A DNA stretch of 59,586 bases from Candidatus Zixiibacteriota bacterium (GTDB lineage: Bacteria; Zixibacteria; MSB-5A5; UBA10806), in the NCBI GenBank assembly GCA_020344055.1, contig CP070813.1, forward strand, positions 423,447 through 483,032, read 5' to 3'. The translations under genes and the position numbers were made by a program. Below, piece after piece: positions 42,979 to 50,248 of this stretch. Positions within the stretch are counted from its first letter, which is position 1; every line of letters starts with the position of its first letter. Below the pieces are notes generated by a model. That model was given only the letters and a program-made list of their open reading frames with translations, searched no databases and had not been told where the DNA came from.

Positions 42979-45669
42979 TTAGTGCGCCTCGAGCCAGTTG
43001 TCGCCGATTCCCATATCGACCTTCACCGGAACTTTGAGTTTTACCGCCCCCTCCATATGCTTTTTGATTATTTTTTTCAGCCGATCCATCTCATCCTCTC
43101 GGGCATCAAAAACGAGTTCATCATGGACCTGCAATATCATCATGGATTTCATCCCGGCGATATCTTTCGCGATATTTATCATGGCTATCTTTATCATATC
43201 CGCCGCGCTTCCCTGAATCGGCGTATTGATGGCGATCCTCTCGGCGAATTGTCGCGCCTGAACCGATTTGGCGTTAATATCGGGAAGATACCGGCGTCTC
43301 CCGAACATAGTGGAGACATAACCTTTTTTACGGGCAAACTCGATCGTGTCATCCATATACTTTTTAATTCCAGGATACCTGTCGAAGTAAATATCGATGA
43401 AGTCCTTGGACTCTTTTACGGAAAGCTCGGACTGTTGTGACAATCCAAAAGCCGAGACCCCGTATATAATGGCGAAATTGGCGGTTTTGGCCGCGCGCCG
43501 CTGGGCCTCGGTAACATTCTTGATATCGACGCCGTAAACCTCCGCCGCGGTCCGTCGGTGAATATCCTCGTCCTTTTTGAAGGACTCTATCATGGTTTTA
43601 TCATTCGCTATATGCGCCATGATTCGGAGCTCAATCTGCGAGTAATCGGCGGACAGTATTTTATAGCCCTTACCCGCCGGGATAAACGCCTTTCTAATCT
43701 CCTTGCCTTCCTCTGTCCGGACAGGGATATTCTGCAGGTTGGGATCGGTGGAGGATAGCCTCCCTGTCGCGGCTATAGTCTGATTGAAACTGGTATGAAC
43801 TCTTCCCGTACTCTCGTTTACCATTTCCGGCAAGGCGTCGATATAGGTCGATTTCAATTTGGCGAACTGGCGGTAGTCCAGGACCATCCTGGGCACCGGA
43901 TGGATTTCGGCCAGCTTTTCCAGGACATCGACCGATGTCGACCGGGCGCCTCCCTTGGCGGTTTTGCGGGTGGATTTCAAACCCAGTTTATCGAAGAGTA
44001 TCTCGCCCAACTGCTTGGGCGAATTAAGATTGAATTCTTGCCCCACCTCCTTGAAGATCTTTTTTTCGATATTTTTAAGTTTTCGCCCATACTCAATCGA
44101 CAGCTCTTTTAAAAATCCAGCGTCTATCTTTACACCGTTTTCTTCCATATCCCCGAGCACATTCACAAGCGGCATTTCAATATCGAAGAATAGATCTTTC
44201 AATTTTAATTTTTCGATTTCCGGATAAAACTCGTTTTTCAATCGAAGAGCGAAATCGGCGTCCTCGCAGGCGTAAAAAGTGGCCCTCTCAATATCGACCT
44301 CATTAAACCCGATCTGCTTTTTGCCGGAACCTATCAACTCATCTATATGCATTTTCTTATAGTTGAACTTATCCAGTGCCAGGCTGTCGAGATTATAGGT
44401 TCTGGCCCCCGGATTGATGAGGTAGGCGGCAATCATTGTATCGAAAAAGAGATTATTAAGATAAATTCCATGATTTTTAAACACCTGACGGTCATACTTT
44501 AGGTTCTGGCCAATAATCCCGGTATCTGACGTAAACAGCTTCCTGAATCTTTTCAGGACTTCGTCCAGCGGCAGGTTCTTTCCCCTGTCATGACCGACTG
44601 GTATATAGAACGCCTTTCCCTGTTCGAATGAAAATGATATTCCAACCAAGCGGGCGTCAAGGGGCATCAGCGACGTGGTCTCGGTATCTATGGCGATCTC
44701 GCCTATTTTGGCTGCTTTGCCAAGAATACTATCTAATTCCTTCAGGTTTTTTACCTGTCTATAATCGGCTTTGGCTTGTTTTTCAGATGAATCGAACAAT
44801 GTTTCCGCCCTGCGGGACGCGTATTTTTCCGCCAGCGATTGAAATTCGAGTCTGCGATAAAGCTCGACCAGAGAATCGATATCTGGGTCAGCCAACGAAA
44901 ACTTTTCCAGATCCAGCTCGACCGGGCAATCGGTCTTTATGGTGACCAGCTCTCTGGATAGCTCGGCCTGCTCTTTATATTCATCCAGCGATTTTGCCAG
45001 CTTTCCTTTTTTCTTCGAAGGTCCTTCTTTAAGCACCCTGTTCAAATCGCCGAATTCCTCCACCAGGGAAACGGCCGTCTTGGGACCTACTCCGGGGACG
45101 CCCGGCACGTTGTCCGACGAATCGCCCATCAAGGCCAGCACGTCAATAACGCTCTCGGGATAGACGCCGAATTTTTCCTTTACCCCCTCCGCGTCCAGAA
45201 TGCCGTAATCTTTGGGATTGAGAATTTTGATGTTGTCTTTTACCAGCTGATAAAAATCCTTGTCTCCGGTAAAAATCAATATCTCCAGGTTTTTTTCAGC
45301 GGCCGCTTTTTCAGCCAGTGTCCCGATTAAATCGTCGGCCTCCAGGCCCTCAATGGATATCCGGGTTATTCTAAAGGCCTCGATCGCTCTTTCGATCCAG
45401 GGCAGCTGCTCGACCAGCTCGTCGGGCGCCTTGGCCCTGGTGGACTTATACTCCGGGTATCTTTCATGCCGGAAGGTCGGTTTGGGCGTGTCGAACAGTA
45501 CCGTTATATAATCGGGATTGAAATCTGTTATTATTTTATTTAATGAATTCACGAAACCGAAAACGGCCCCGGTATTTTCTCCCCGGGAGTTTATTAGCGG
45601 ATTTCTTATAAAGGCGAAATAACTTCGAAAGGCGACCGCGGAACCGTCTATGAGAATCAGTCTCTTCAT
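42979..45669 (-). CDS. polA: DNA polymerase I
   Basis: 896 residues with all three domains. The 5' nuclease spans 1 to about 290 (LIDGSAVAFRSYFAF, GLEADDLIGTLAEKA, GDKDFYQLV, SDNVPGVPGVGPKTA). The 3'-5' proofreading exonuclease looks active (AIDTETTSL near 326, NLKYDRQVF, YACEDADFALRLK). The polymerase has motif A SADYSQIELRIMAHIA, motif B RRAAKTANFAIIYGVSAFG and motif C LQVHDELVFDA. It fills gaps in repair and removes Okazaki primers. Overlap of 4 bases with nadD upstream shows they are co-transcribed. An active proofreading domain is noted because many bacterial PolA proteins have lost it. Confidence 0.97.
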   Translation of the reverse strand: MKRLILIDGSAVAFRSYFAFIRNPLINSRGENTGAVFGFVNSLNKIITDFNPDYITVLFDTPKPTFRHERYPEYKSTRAKAPDELVEQLPWIERAIEAFRITRISIEGLEADDLIGTLAEKAAAEKNLEILIFTGDKDFYQLVKDNIKILNPKDYGILDAEGVKEKFGVYPESVIDVLALMGDSSDNVPGVPGVGPKTAVSLVEEFGDLNRVLKEGPSKKKGKLAKSLDEYKEQAELSRELVTIKTDCPVELDLEKFSLADPDIDSLVELYRRLEFQSLAEKYASRRAETLFDSSEKQAKADYRQVKNLKELDSILGKAAKIGEIAIDTETTSLMPLDARLVGISFSFEQGKAFYIPVGHDRGKNLPLDEVLKRFRKLFTSDTGIIGQNLKYDRQVFKNHGIYLNNLFFDTMIAAYLINPGARTYNLDSLALDKFNYKKMHIDELIGSGKKQIGFNEVDIERATFYACEDADFALRLKNEFYPEIEKLKLKDLFFDIEMPLVNVLGDMEENGVKIDAGFLKELSIEYGRKLKNIEKKIFKEVGQEFNLNSPKQLGEILFDKLGLKSTRKTAKGGARSTSVDVLEKLAEIHPVPRMVLDYRQFAKLKSTYIDALPEMVNESTGRVHTSFNQTIAATGRLSSTDPNLQNIPVRTEEGKEIRKAFIPAGKGYKILSADYSQIELRIMAHIANDKTMIESFKKDEDIHRRTAAEVYGVDIKNVTEAQRRAAKTANFAIIYGVSAFGLSQQSELSVKESKDFIDIYFDRYPGIKKYMDDTIEFARKKGYVSTMFGRRRYLPDINAKSVQARQFAERIAINTPIQGSAADMIKIAMINIAKDIAGMKSMMILQVHDELVFDAREDEMDRLKKIIKKHMEGAVKLKVPVKVDMGIGDNWLEAH

Positions 45670-46244
45670 TTATCCCTGTACAGTGAATTTTTTTCAATAT
45701 AACCGCGAACCGGTCCGGGTACCAGGTTTTCTATATTCTCGTTTGCCCTAACTTTTGATCTTATTTCAGTCGATGATATATCCACGGGCAGCATGTTTAA
45801 CAGCCGAATTTTCGATTTATACTTGCCCCCGGCTTTAAAACCGGGCCTGTTGAAAGCGACAACGGTGGCGATTTCCAGGATCTCATCCGGTTTATACCAG
45901 CTTTCCATCTCGGAAATGTTATCCGCGCCGATAATGAATATTATCTCGGCGCCGTGATATCCCTTCTTAACCTCTCGTAAAGTCTCCACCGTATAAGATA
46001 TGGCATCTTTTCTCAGCTCGATATCGGAAACCTCGAATTCGGCATGACCGCCTACGGCCAGTTCGAGCATATTCATCCTGTCCTTTTCGGATGTTACCCT
46101 ATCAGCCGGTTTATGCGGGGGATATTTCGCGGGCATAAATATTATCTTTTGCAGGTCACATTCCTTCATGGCAGCCATGGCGATGGCGATATGTCCTTTA
46201 TGAGGGGGATCGAAGGTTCCGCCCAGAATGCCAATGCGGGGCAA
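45666..46244 (-). CDS. nadD: Nicotinate-nucleotide adenylyltransferase
   Basis: 192 residues. The nucleotidyltransferase motif GGTFDPPHKGH at 8-18 and ISSTEIRSKVR near 156 are the two ATP-binding signatures, and FMPAKYPPHKP near 37-47 is NadD-specific. The enzyme makes deamido-NAD from nicotinate mononucleotide. The start codon is TTG at 46244, supported by GGAGG seven bases upstream that runs through the end of bamD. It overlaps polA by 4 bases. Confidence 0.95.
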   Translation of the reverse strand: MPRIGILGGTFDPPHKGHIAIAMAAMKECDLQKIIFMPAKYPPHKPADRVTSEKDRMNMLELAVGGHAEFEVSDIELRKDAISYTVETLREVKKGYHGAEIIFIIGADNISEMESWYKPDEILEIATVVAFNRPGFKAGGKYKSKIRLLNMLPVDISSTEIRSKVRANENIENLVPGPVRGYIEKNSLYRDK

Positions 46245-46247
46245 GTA

Positions 46248-47012
46248 TCAGCCTCCAGACGTGATGGATTGTATTTCGGAAATATTTTCCCTGGCTTTTT
46301 TGGACAGCTTGTGATCGGGAAACGCCAGTACGAAATTCTGAAAGGTCTCCAGGGCGTCCGAAATCCGACCCTGTCTTTTCATAGCCACGCCGGTATTGTA
46401 GAATGCGTATTTGGCCCATTCGGTATTCGGATAATTATCTCGAACCTGTTCGAAATAAATCAGCGCCGGTTCATAATCGTGCATTTTTAAATACAGTTCG
46501 CCGTTTTTATAAACCTTTTTCGCCAGTTTATCATAGAGTTCGTTAAGTTTTTCCTGGGCCTCCTCCTTGCGCGGGCTCCGCGGATATCTGGTAAGAAACA
46601 GGCTGAATTCATCTATGGCATCATAGGTTTCGGACTGGTCAAGATAATACTTGGGCGACTGATCGTAAAAGCAGATGGCCACCTGGAATTGCGCGTCATC
46701 GGCGAAAGGCGACGTGGGATATGAACTCAGCAGCCTTCTGAATTCGGTTACCGCCTCCGGATAGTGTTTCATTTTATAAAAGGACATCCCCAGGTGATAT
46801 TGAGCGGTATCGATAAAGGTCTGGCCGGGAAAACTGAAGATCAATCGCTGAAACGCCATCTGGGCTTTGAAGAATTTATTTTTGTTATATTCCTCCATGG
46901 CATAGTCGTATTGCTCGCGGGGAGTGGCCTGTTTCTTCAGGCCGCTACCCGAACATGACGCTAGAATAACGGCTGATATAAAAAGTAAAACAAATTGTAG
47001 CTGGCGTTTCAT
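46248..47012 (-). CDS. bamD: BamD-like outer-membrane assembly lipoprotein
   Basis: 254 residues with a lipoprotein signal (LASC, Cys 20) and five TPRs in the YfiO/BamD arrangement: YDYAMEEYNKNKFFKAQMAF near 35-54, AQYHLGMSFYKMKHYPEAVT, AQFQVAICFYDQSPKYYLDQ, GELYLKMHDYEPALIYFEQV. BamD is the essential lipoprotein partner of BamA in inserting outer-membrane proteins. AGGA six bases before the ATG is a good ribosome site. Placement between an unknown envelope protein and nadD is a common sort of mixed housekeeping cluster. Confidence 0.92.
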   Translation of the reverse strand: MKRQLQFVLLFISAVILASCSGSGLKKQATPREQYDYAMEEYNKNKFFKAQMAFQRLIFSFPGQTFIDTAQYHLGMSFYKMKHYPEAVTEFRRLLSSYPTSPFADDAQFQVAICFYDQSPKYYLDQSETYDAIDEFSLFLTRYPRSPRKEEAQEKLNELYDKLAKKVYKNGELYLKMHDYEPALIYFEQVRDNYPNTEWAKYAFYNTGVAMKRQGRISDALETFQNFVLAFPDHKLSKKARENISEIQSITSGG

Positions 47013-47019
47013 TTTTTCC

Positions 47020-47625
47020 TCATCTGTTGGCGAAAAACAGGTATATTAACGCTCCAACCGCCGCGGTAACAATAACCGGTTCCGCAATTTTTATCATTCC
47101 CGAAGACGGGGAGGCGGGATCAAGCTCGGCTATTTTTCTGCTTTTTACCAGATCGCGCCACTCCGGATTTATCTGGTCCTCATAACTAAGCGTTATATCT
47201 TTGATTTCAGATATGGATCTATCCTGCGTATCTGAAAAAGTTAATTTCAAGGCTGCCAGAAATTTCCGCCTGATCATCCTCTTTTTCAAAAATCCTCTGG
47301 AGTCACCGTTTTCGTATTTGAACTCAAATCCGTGCACATCGCATTCCACATATTGTACATCAATGGACGGGGCATCGTTCGCGAAAACATCAAATCCAAG
47401 ATTTTCAAAACCCTCTTTAAGACCGATCGCTATGGGACGCGAAATTTCATCATCCAGCACGTCTATACTTATATTCCCCGACCCCATTGATTGAAAGTTG
47501 CTCTCAACAGCCTCCCGGGCGGCCGTCGCCACAACCTGCTCGTTGGTCAATATCTGAGCCCCGGCCGGCGTCAGCCATAGAGAAAAGGCAACGATCAATG
47601 GCCTAAAGATCCCGATTTTCTTCAA
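47020..47625 (-). CDS. Unknown envelope protein with signal peptide and C-terminal membrane helix
   Basis: 201 residues; I do not recognise a family. It starts at TTG 47625 with GGAG five bases upstream and overlaps the transglycosylase gene by 23 bases. A signal peptide or anchor (FRPLIVAFSLWLTPAGAQ) is followed by a mixed alpha/beta domain (SIDVLDDEISRPIAIGLKEG near 51-70, DVQYVECDVHGFEFKYENGD near 90-109). A C-terminal hydrophobic helix (IAEPVIVTAAVGALIYLFFA) ends with Asn-Arg. The position between a lytic transglycosylase and BamD suggests a periplasmic, perhaps inner-membrane-tethered, role in envelope assembly. That is inference from neighbours only. Confidence 0.75.
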   Translation of the reverse strand: MKKIGIFRPLIVAFSLWLTPAGAQILTNEQVVATAAREAVESNFQSMGSGNISIDVLDDEISRPIAIGLKEGFENLGFDVFANDAPSIDVQYVECDVHGFEFKYENGDSRGFLKKRMIRRKFLAALKLTFSDTQDRSISEIKDITLSYEDQINPEWRDLVKSRKIAELDPASPSSGMIKIAEPVIVTAAVGALIYLFFANR

Positions 47626-48271
47626 TCTGTCTCCGAAGTTTCAGGTAATTTTCCTTGACTTTGTTATAATATCTCGCAGGGGGGGCCGCGCCCAGATACA
47701 GATACTCGCGCGTTACCGTTTCTCCAAGATTATAGGCGATAATCGCCTCGCGAACGTCTTTGAATTTTAAAATCAACTCGAACAGGTAGGCGGTCCCCAA
47801 TCTCACGTTGAGGTCCGGATTCCACAGGCCTCTTTTCTGCGGCCACTCAATCCCCCATTTTTCGGCGATACTTTTTCCGATAGACGGCATGATTTGCATC
47901 AGACCCTCCGCTCCCTTATGCGATTTCTGATGTCTTCTAAAGGAGCTTTCAGTTTTAATGACAGCCAGAATGAGCAACGGATCTATACCGAACTTAACGC
48001 TTTCATCGTAGATTACATTGGTTAAGATCGTAATTTCGTCCTCATTAAAACCGATCTGGTAATCCTCGATAATTTCCAGAATTTTCAGCTTTTCTTCCAT
48101 CTCCCGGATCTTCTGCGCCTGTTTGTTGATGATCTCCTTTTGATCGAGGTAGCTCCAGATCAATAAAATGGTGGCCATCATCTGGAGAGAATATAAAACC
48201 AGCAAAAGTATACCGGCCGGACGGGAAATAAAAATCATCCTGTTTTTGAATTTTTTCTCCATCAATGACAT
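47603..48271 (-). CDS. Membrane-anchored lytic transglycosylase (SLT fold)
   Basis: 222 residues. A short cytoplasmic start and one membrane helix (about 19-41) are followed by a coiled coil (about 44-70) and an SLT catalytic domain. The catalytic Glu is E108 in KTESSF, with GAEGLMQIMPSIGKSIAEKW near 120-139, NPDLNVRLGTAYLFELILKF near 150-169, and AIIAYNLGE near 176-184. It cleaves the MurNAc-GlcNAc bond of peptidoglycan without water, leaving an anhydro sugar. The ATG at 48271 follows rimO by 6 bases with AGGAGG upstream. The helix-plus-coiled-coil tether differs from the usual cleaved signal peptide or lipoprotein of this family. Confidence 0.92.
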   Translation of the reverse strand: MSLMEKKFKNRMIFISRPAGILLLVLYSLQMMATILLIWSYLDQKEIINKQAQKIREMEEKLKILEIIEDYQIGFNEDEITILTNVIYDESVKFGIDPLLILAVIKTESSFRRHQKSHKGAEGLMQIMPSIGKSIAEKWGIEWPQKRGLWNPDLNVRLGTAYLFELILKFKDVREAIIAYNLGETVTREYLYLGAAPPARYYNKVKENYLKLRRQIEENRDL

Positions 48272-48277
48272 ACCGGT

Positions 48278-49576
48278 TTACCCCTCCTGCAAAGTTTCAG
48301 AATAAAGGTCGTAAGGGCCGGCCCGTATTATTCTAACATCAATCATGTCACCGGGTTTCGCGTCAAGCGTGGCAACATACGTTATCCCGTCCACTTCGGG
48401 CGCTTGAAACCAGGCGCGGCCCGTCGCGATCCCATTACCGCCGATTTCCTGTATCAATACACGCTCGCTTTTCCCGACCCTTCTATCCAATTTCGCTTTT
48501 GAAATCTTATTTTGCAAGTCCAAAAGAGTCAAGTATCTTTCTTCGGCGATATTTGCATCTACTCTATCTTTCAAATTGAATGCCGGCGTACCCTCCTCGG
48601 GGGAATATTTAAACAAACCGAGATTGTCAAACTGAACCTCCTCGCAAAAATCGAGCAGCTCCCTGAAATCCCCATCGGTTTCTCCGGGAAAACCGACAAT
48701 AAAAGTTGTTCTTAGCACAATATCGGGAATCGCTGCACGAAGCCCGGATATAAGATCCAGTATTCCTCTTTTGTCTATTTTTCTGTTCATTTTCCGCAAA
48801 ATGACGTCATTAACATGTTGAAGCGGTAAGTCAATATATTTTAACAGCTTATCTCTTGTCCCCAGAGCTTCGATTATATCCTCCGTCAGGTGCGCCGGAT
48901 GAGCGTACATGATTCGCAGCCATTCCAATCCATTTATGCCGCCCAGGCGGTCGATAAGTCGAGGCAATTCAGATCTATCGCTTCTATCCAGACCGAACAT
49001 GGTAGTGTCCTGCCCTATTAATACCAGTTCTTTGACGGAGTTATTACATAGGTACTCGGCTTCCGATAATATTTCTTCAAAAGACCTGCTGTAAAACGGT
49101 CCCTTTATAAGGGGGATCGCGCAATAGCTGCATCTGTTATCGCAGCCGTCGGACAATTTCAGATAGCCAAAAGGAGACGTCGGTTTTATCCTTTTCGGAG
49201 AATCAGCGTCGGATTTCTTTGCCCAACCGATTCCTGCAAGATAGGGAACCAGTTTATCATGATCCCCGGACGGCAGGAATAAATCGACCTCGTCAAATAT
49301 GCCTTCCATGCTATACCGCGCCGGAAGACATCCGCACATAACCAGAAGCGATCCCTTTTTCCGGTTCATGTGCAAACTAAGGGCGGTATCGATCGATTCG
49401 ACTCTGGCATCGTTCACGAAACCGCAGCTGTTGACCAGGATCAGATCGGCGGAACCGACATCATCGGTCCCGGCGAAACCTGCCGAAATCAGGCCGGCCT
49501 CCAGGGCCTCGGAATCCACCTCATTTTTGGGGCATCCGAGGGTTTCCAGATAATATTTCTTGGGAAAATCAGACAT
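48278..49576 (-). CDS. rimO: Ribosomal protein S12 methylthiotransferase (radical SAM)
   Basis: 432 residues, close to E. coli RimO (441). The N-terminal UPF0004 domain has cluster-binding cysteines 15 (LGCPKN), 51 (NSCGF) and 83 (CGCLPARY). The radical SAM cluster is C145-x3-C149-x2-C152 (DGCDNRCSYCAIP). The C-terminal TRAM domain includes GRAWFQAPEVDGITYVATL near 388-406, typical of RimO rather than MiaB. It adds a methylthio group to an Asp of ribosomal protein S12. It heads the operon to coaE, with a TATAAT box in the gap upstream. Confidence 0.94.
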   Translation of the reverse strand: MSDFPKKYYLETLGCPKNEVDSEALEAGLISAGFAGTDDVGSADLILVNSCGFVNDARVESIDTALSLHMNRKKGSLLVMCGCLPARYSMEGIFDEVDLFLPSGDHDKLVPYLAGIGWAKKSDADSPKRIKPTSPFGYLKLSDGCDNRCSYCAIPLIKGPFYSRSFEEILSEAEYLCNNSVKELVLIGQDTTMFGLDRSDRSELPRLIDRLGGINGLEWLRIMYAHPAHLTEDIIEALGTRDKLLKYIDLPLQHVNDVILRKMNRKIDKRGILDLISGLRAAIPDIVLRTTFIVGFPGETDGDFRELLDFCEEVQFDNLGLFKYSPEEGTPAFNLKDRVDANIAEERYLTLLDLQNKISKAKLDRRVGKSERVLIQEIGGNGIATGRAWFQAPEVDGITYVATLDAKPGDMIDVRIIRAGPYDLYSETLQEG

Positions 49577-49613
49577 CCTGAACTTTTACCTTAAAACCTC
49601 ATCGTAATGTTCC

Positions 49614-49619
49614 ATTATA
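49614..49619 (-). promoter_or_regulatory. Candidate -10 box of the rimO operon
   Basis: A perfect TATAAT on the minus strand, 37 bases before the rimO ATG, in the 84-base gap after lolA. No convincing -35 is seen at 16-18 bases (ATTCTT at 17), so it could depend on an activator or another sigma factor. Confidence 0.35.
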
Positions 49620-49660
49620 AATAGATTTATTAAAAAAAGAATGATGATTTCAAAAGCCGG

Positions 49661-50248
49661 TTATTCGATTAAATCGATAAATTCATATCCTTTCGGAATA
49701 TCTTCGTAAAATCTGTCGAATTTAGAGGGCCTTTTCAGTTTCTCTTTTTTGAAACGCATGGTTACTTCGTCGCCTTTCGAGTCGAGATACTGCACCTTGC
49801 GTATCCTGTTTTTCCCGTCGGATATCAACAGCAGGTATTCCGGAATGACGCTTCCCAGACCCTCCAATTTGAACATGGAATAATCGCCGTTCTTACTATG
49901 CTCGGTTATGGCATAATTATCATCCCAGTTAAGGATGAAATTGTACGGCATTACGCTTCCGTCGGTCAGCTTTTTCTGTATCTGCTTATGCCTTTTCGAC
50001 ATAACCCAGATGGTATCGCCGATTCCCGCTATTTTTTCAAGCTCGCTTGAAATTGAAAACGTATCGGGCGGAAAAAAATTGAACTCTATTGACGCCGTGT
50101 CGTACTCCTCAAAAATTTCCGAATACACTACCGATTCTATTTCCCATCGTATACCTTCGGCAGATGAATAACGCAGGGAGATTTCATCCAGAAGCTCCGC
50201 GTCCGTCGAGCCCAGCAATATTACTGATAATAGAATGTTACAGATCAT
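49661..50248 (-). CDS. lolA: LolA-like outer-membrane lipoprotein carrier
   Basis: 195 residues with a short signal peptide (ICNILLSVILLGSTDA) and a LolA/LppX beta half-barrel pattern. Features are SAEGIRWEIESVVYSEIFEE near 30-49, FNFFPPDTFSISSELEKIAG near 56-75, GDTIWVMSKRHKQIQKK near 77-93, LEGLGSVIPEYLLLISDG near 127-144, and the end GYEFIDLIE. LolA carries lipoproteins across the periplasm. The ftsK-lolA order is conserved in many bacteria and supports the call. The ATG overlaps the ftsK stop (ATGA). The sequence is divergent, so the family call leans partly on context. Confidence 0.8.
   Translation of the reverse strand: MICNILLSVILLGSTDAELLDEISLRYSSAEGIRWEIESVVYSEIFEEYDTASIEFNFFPPDTFSISSELEKIAGIGDTIWVMSKRHKQIQKKLTDGSVMPYNFILNWDDNYAITEHSKNGDYSMFKLEGLGSVIPEYLLLISDGKNRIRKVQYLDSKGDEVTMRFKKEKLKRPSKFDRFYEDIPKGYEFIDLIE

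Noticed and set aside
49631..49663. Possible terminator after lolA (run of seven T on the minus strand)
   Set aside because: The only nearby inverted repeat (TCGATTTAATCGA) is inside the lolA end, has no loop and is not next to the T-run.
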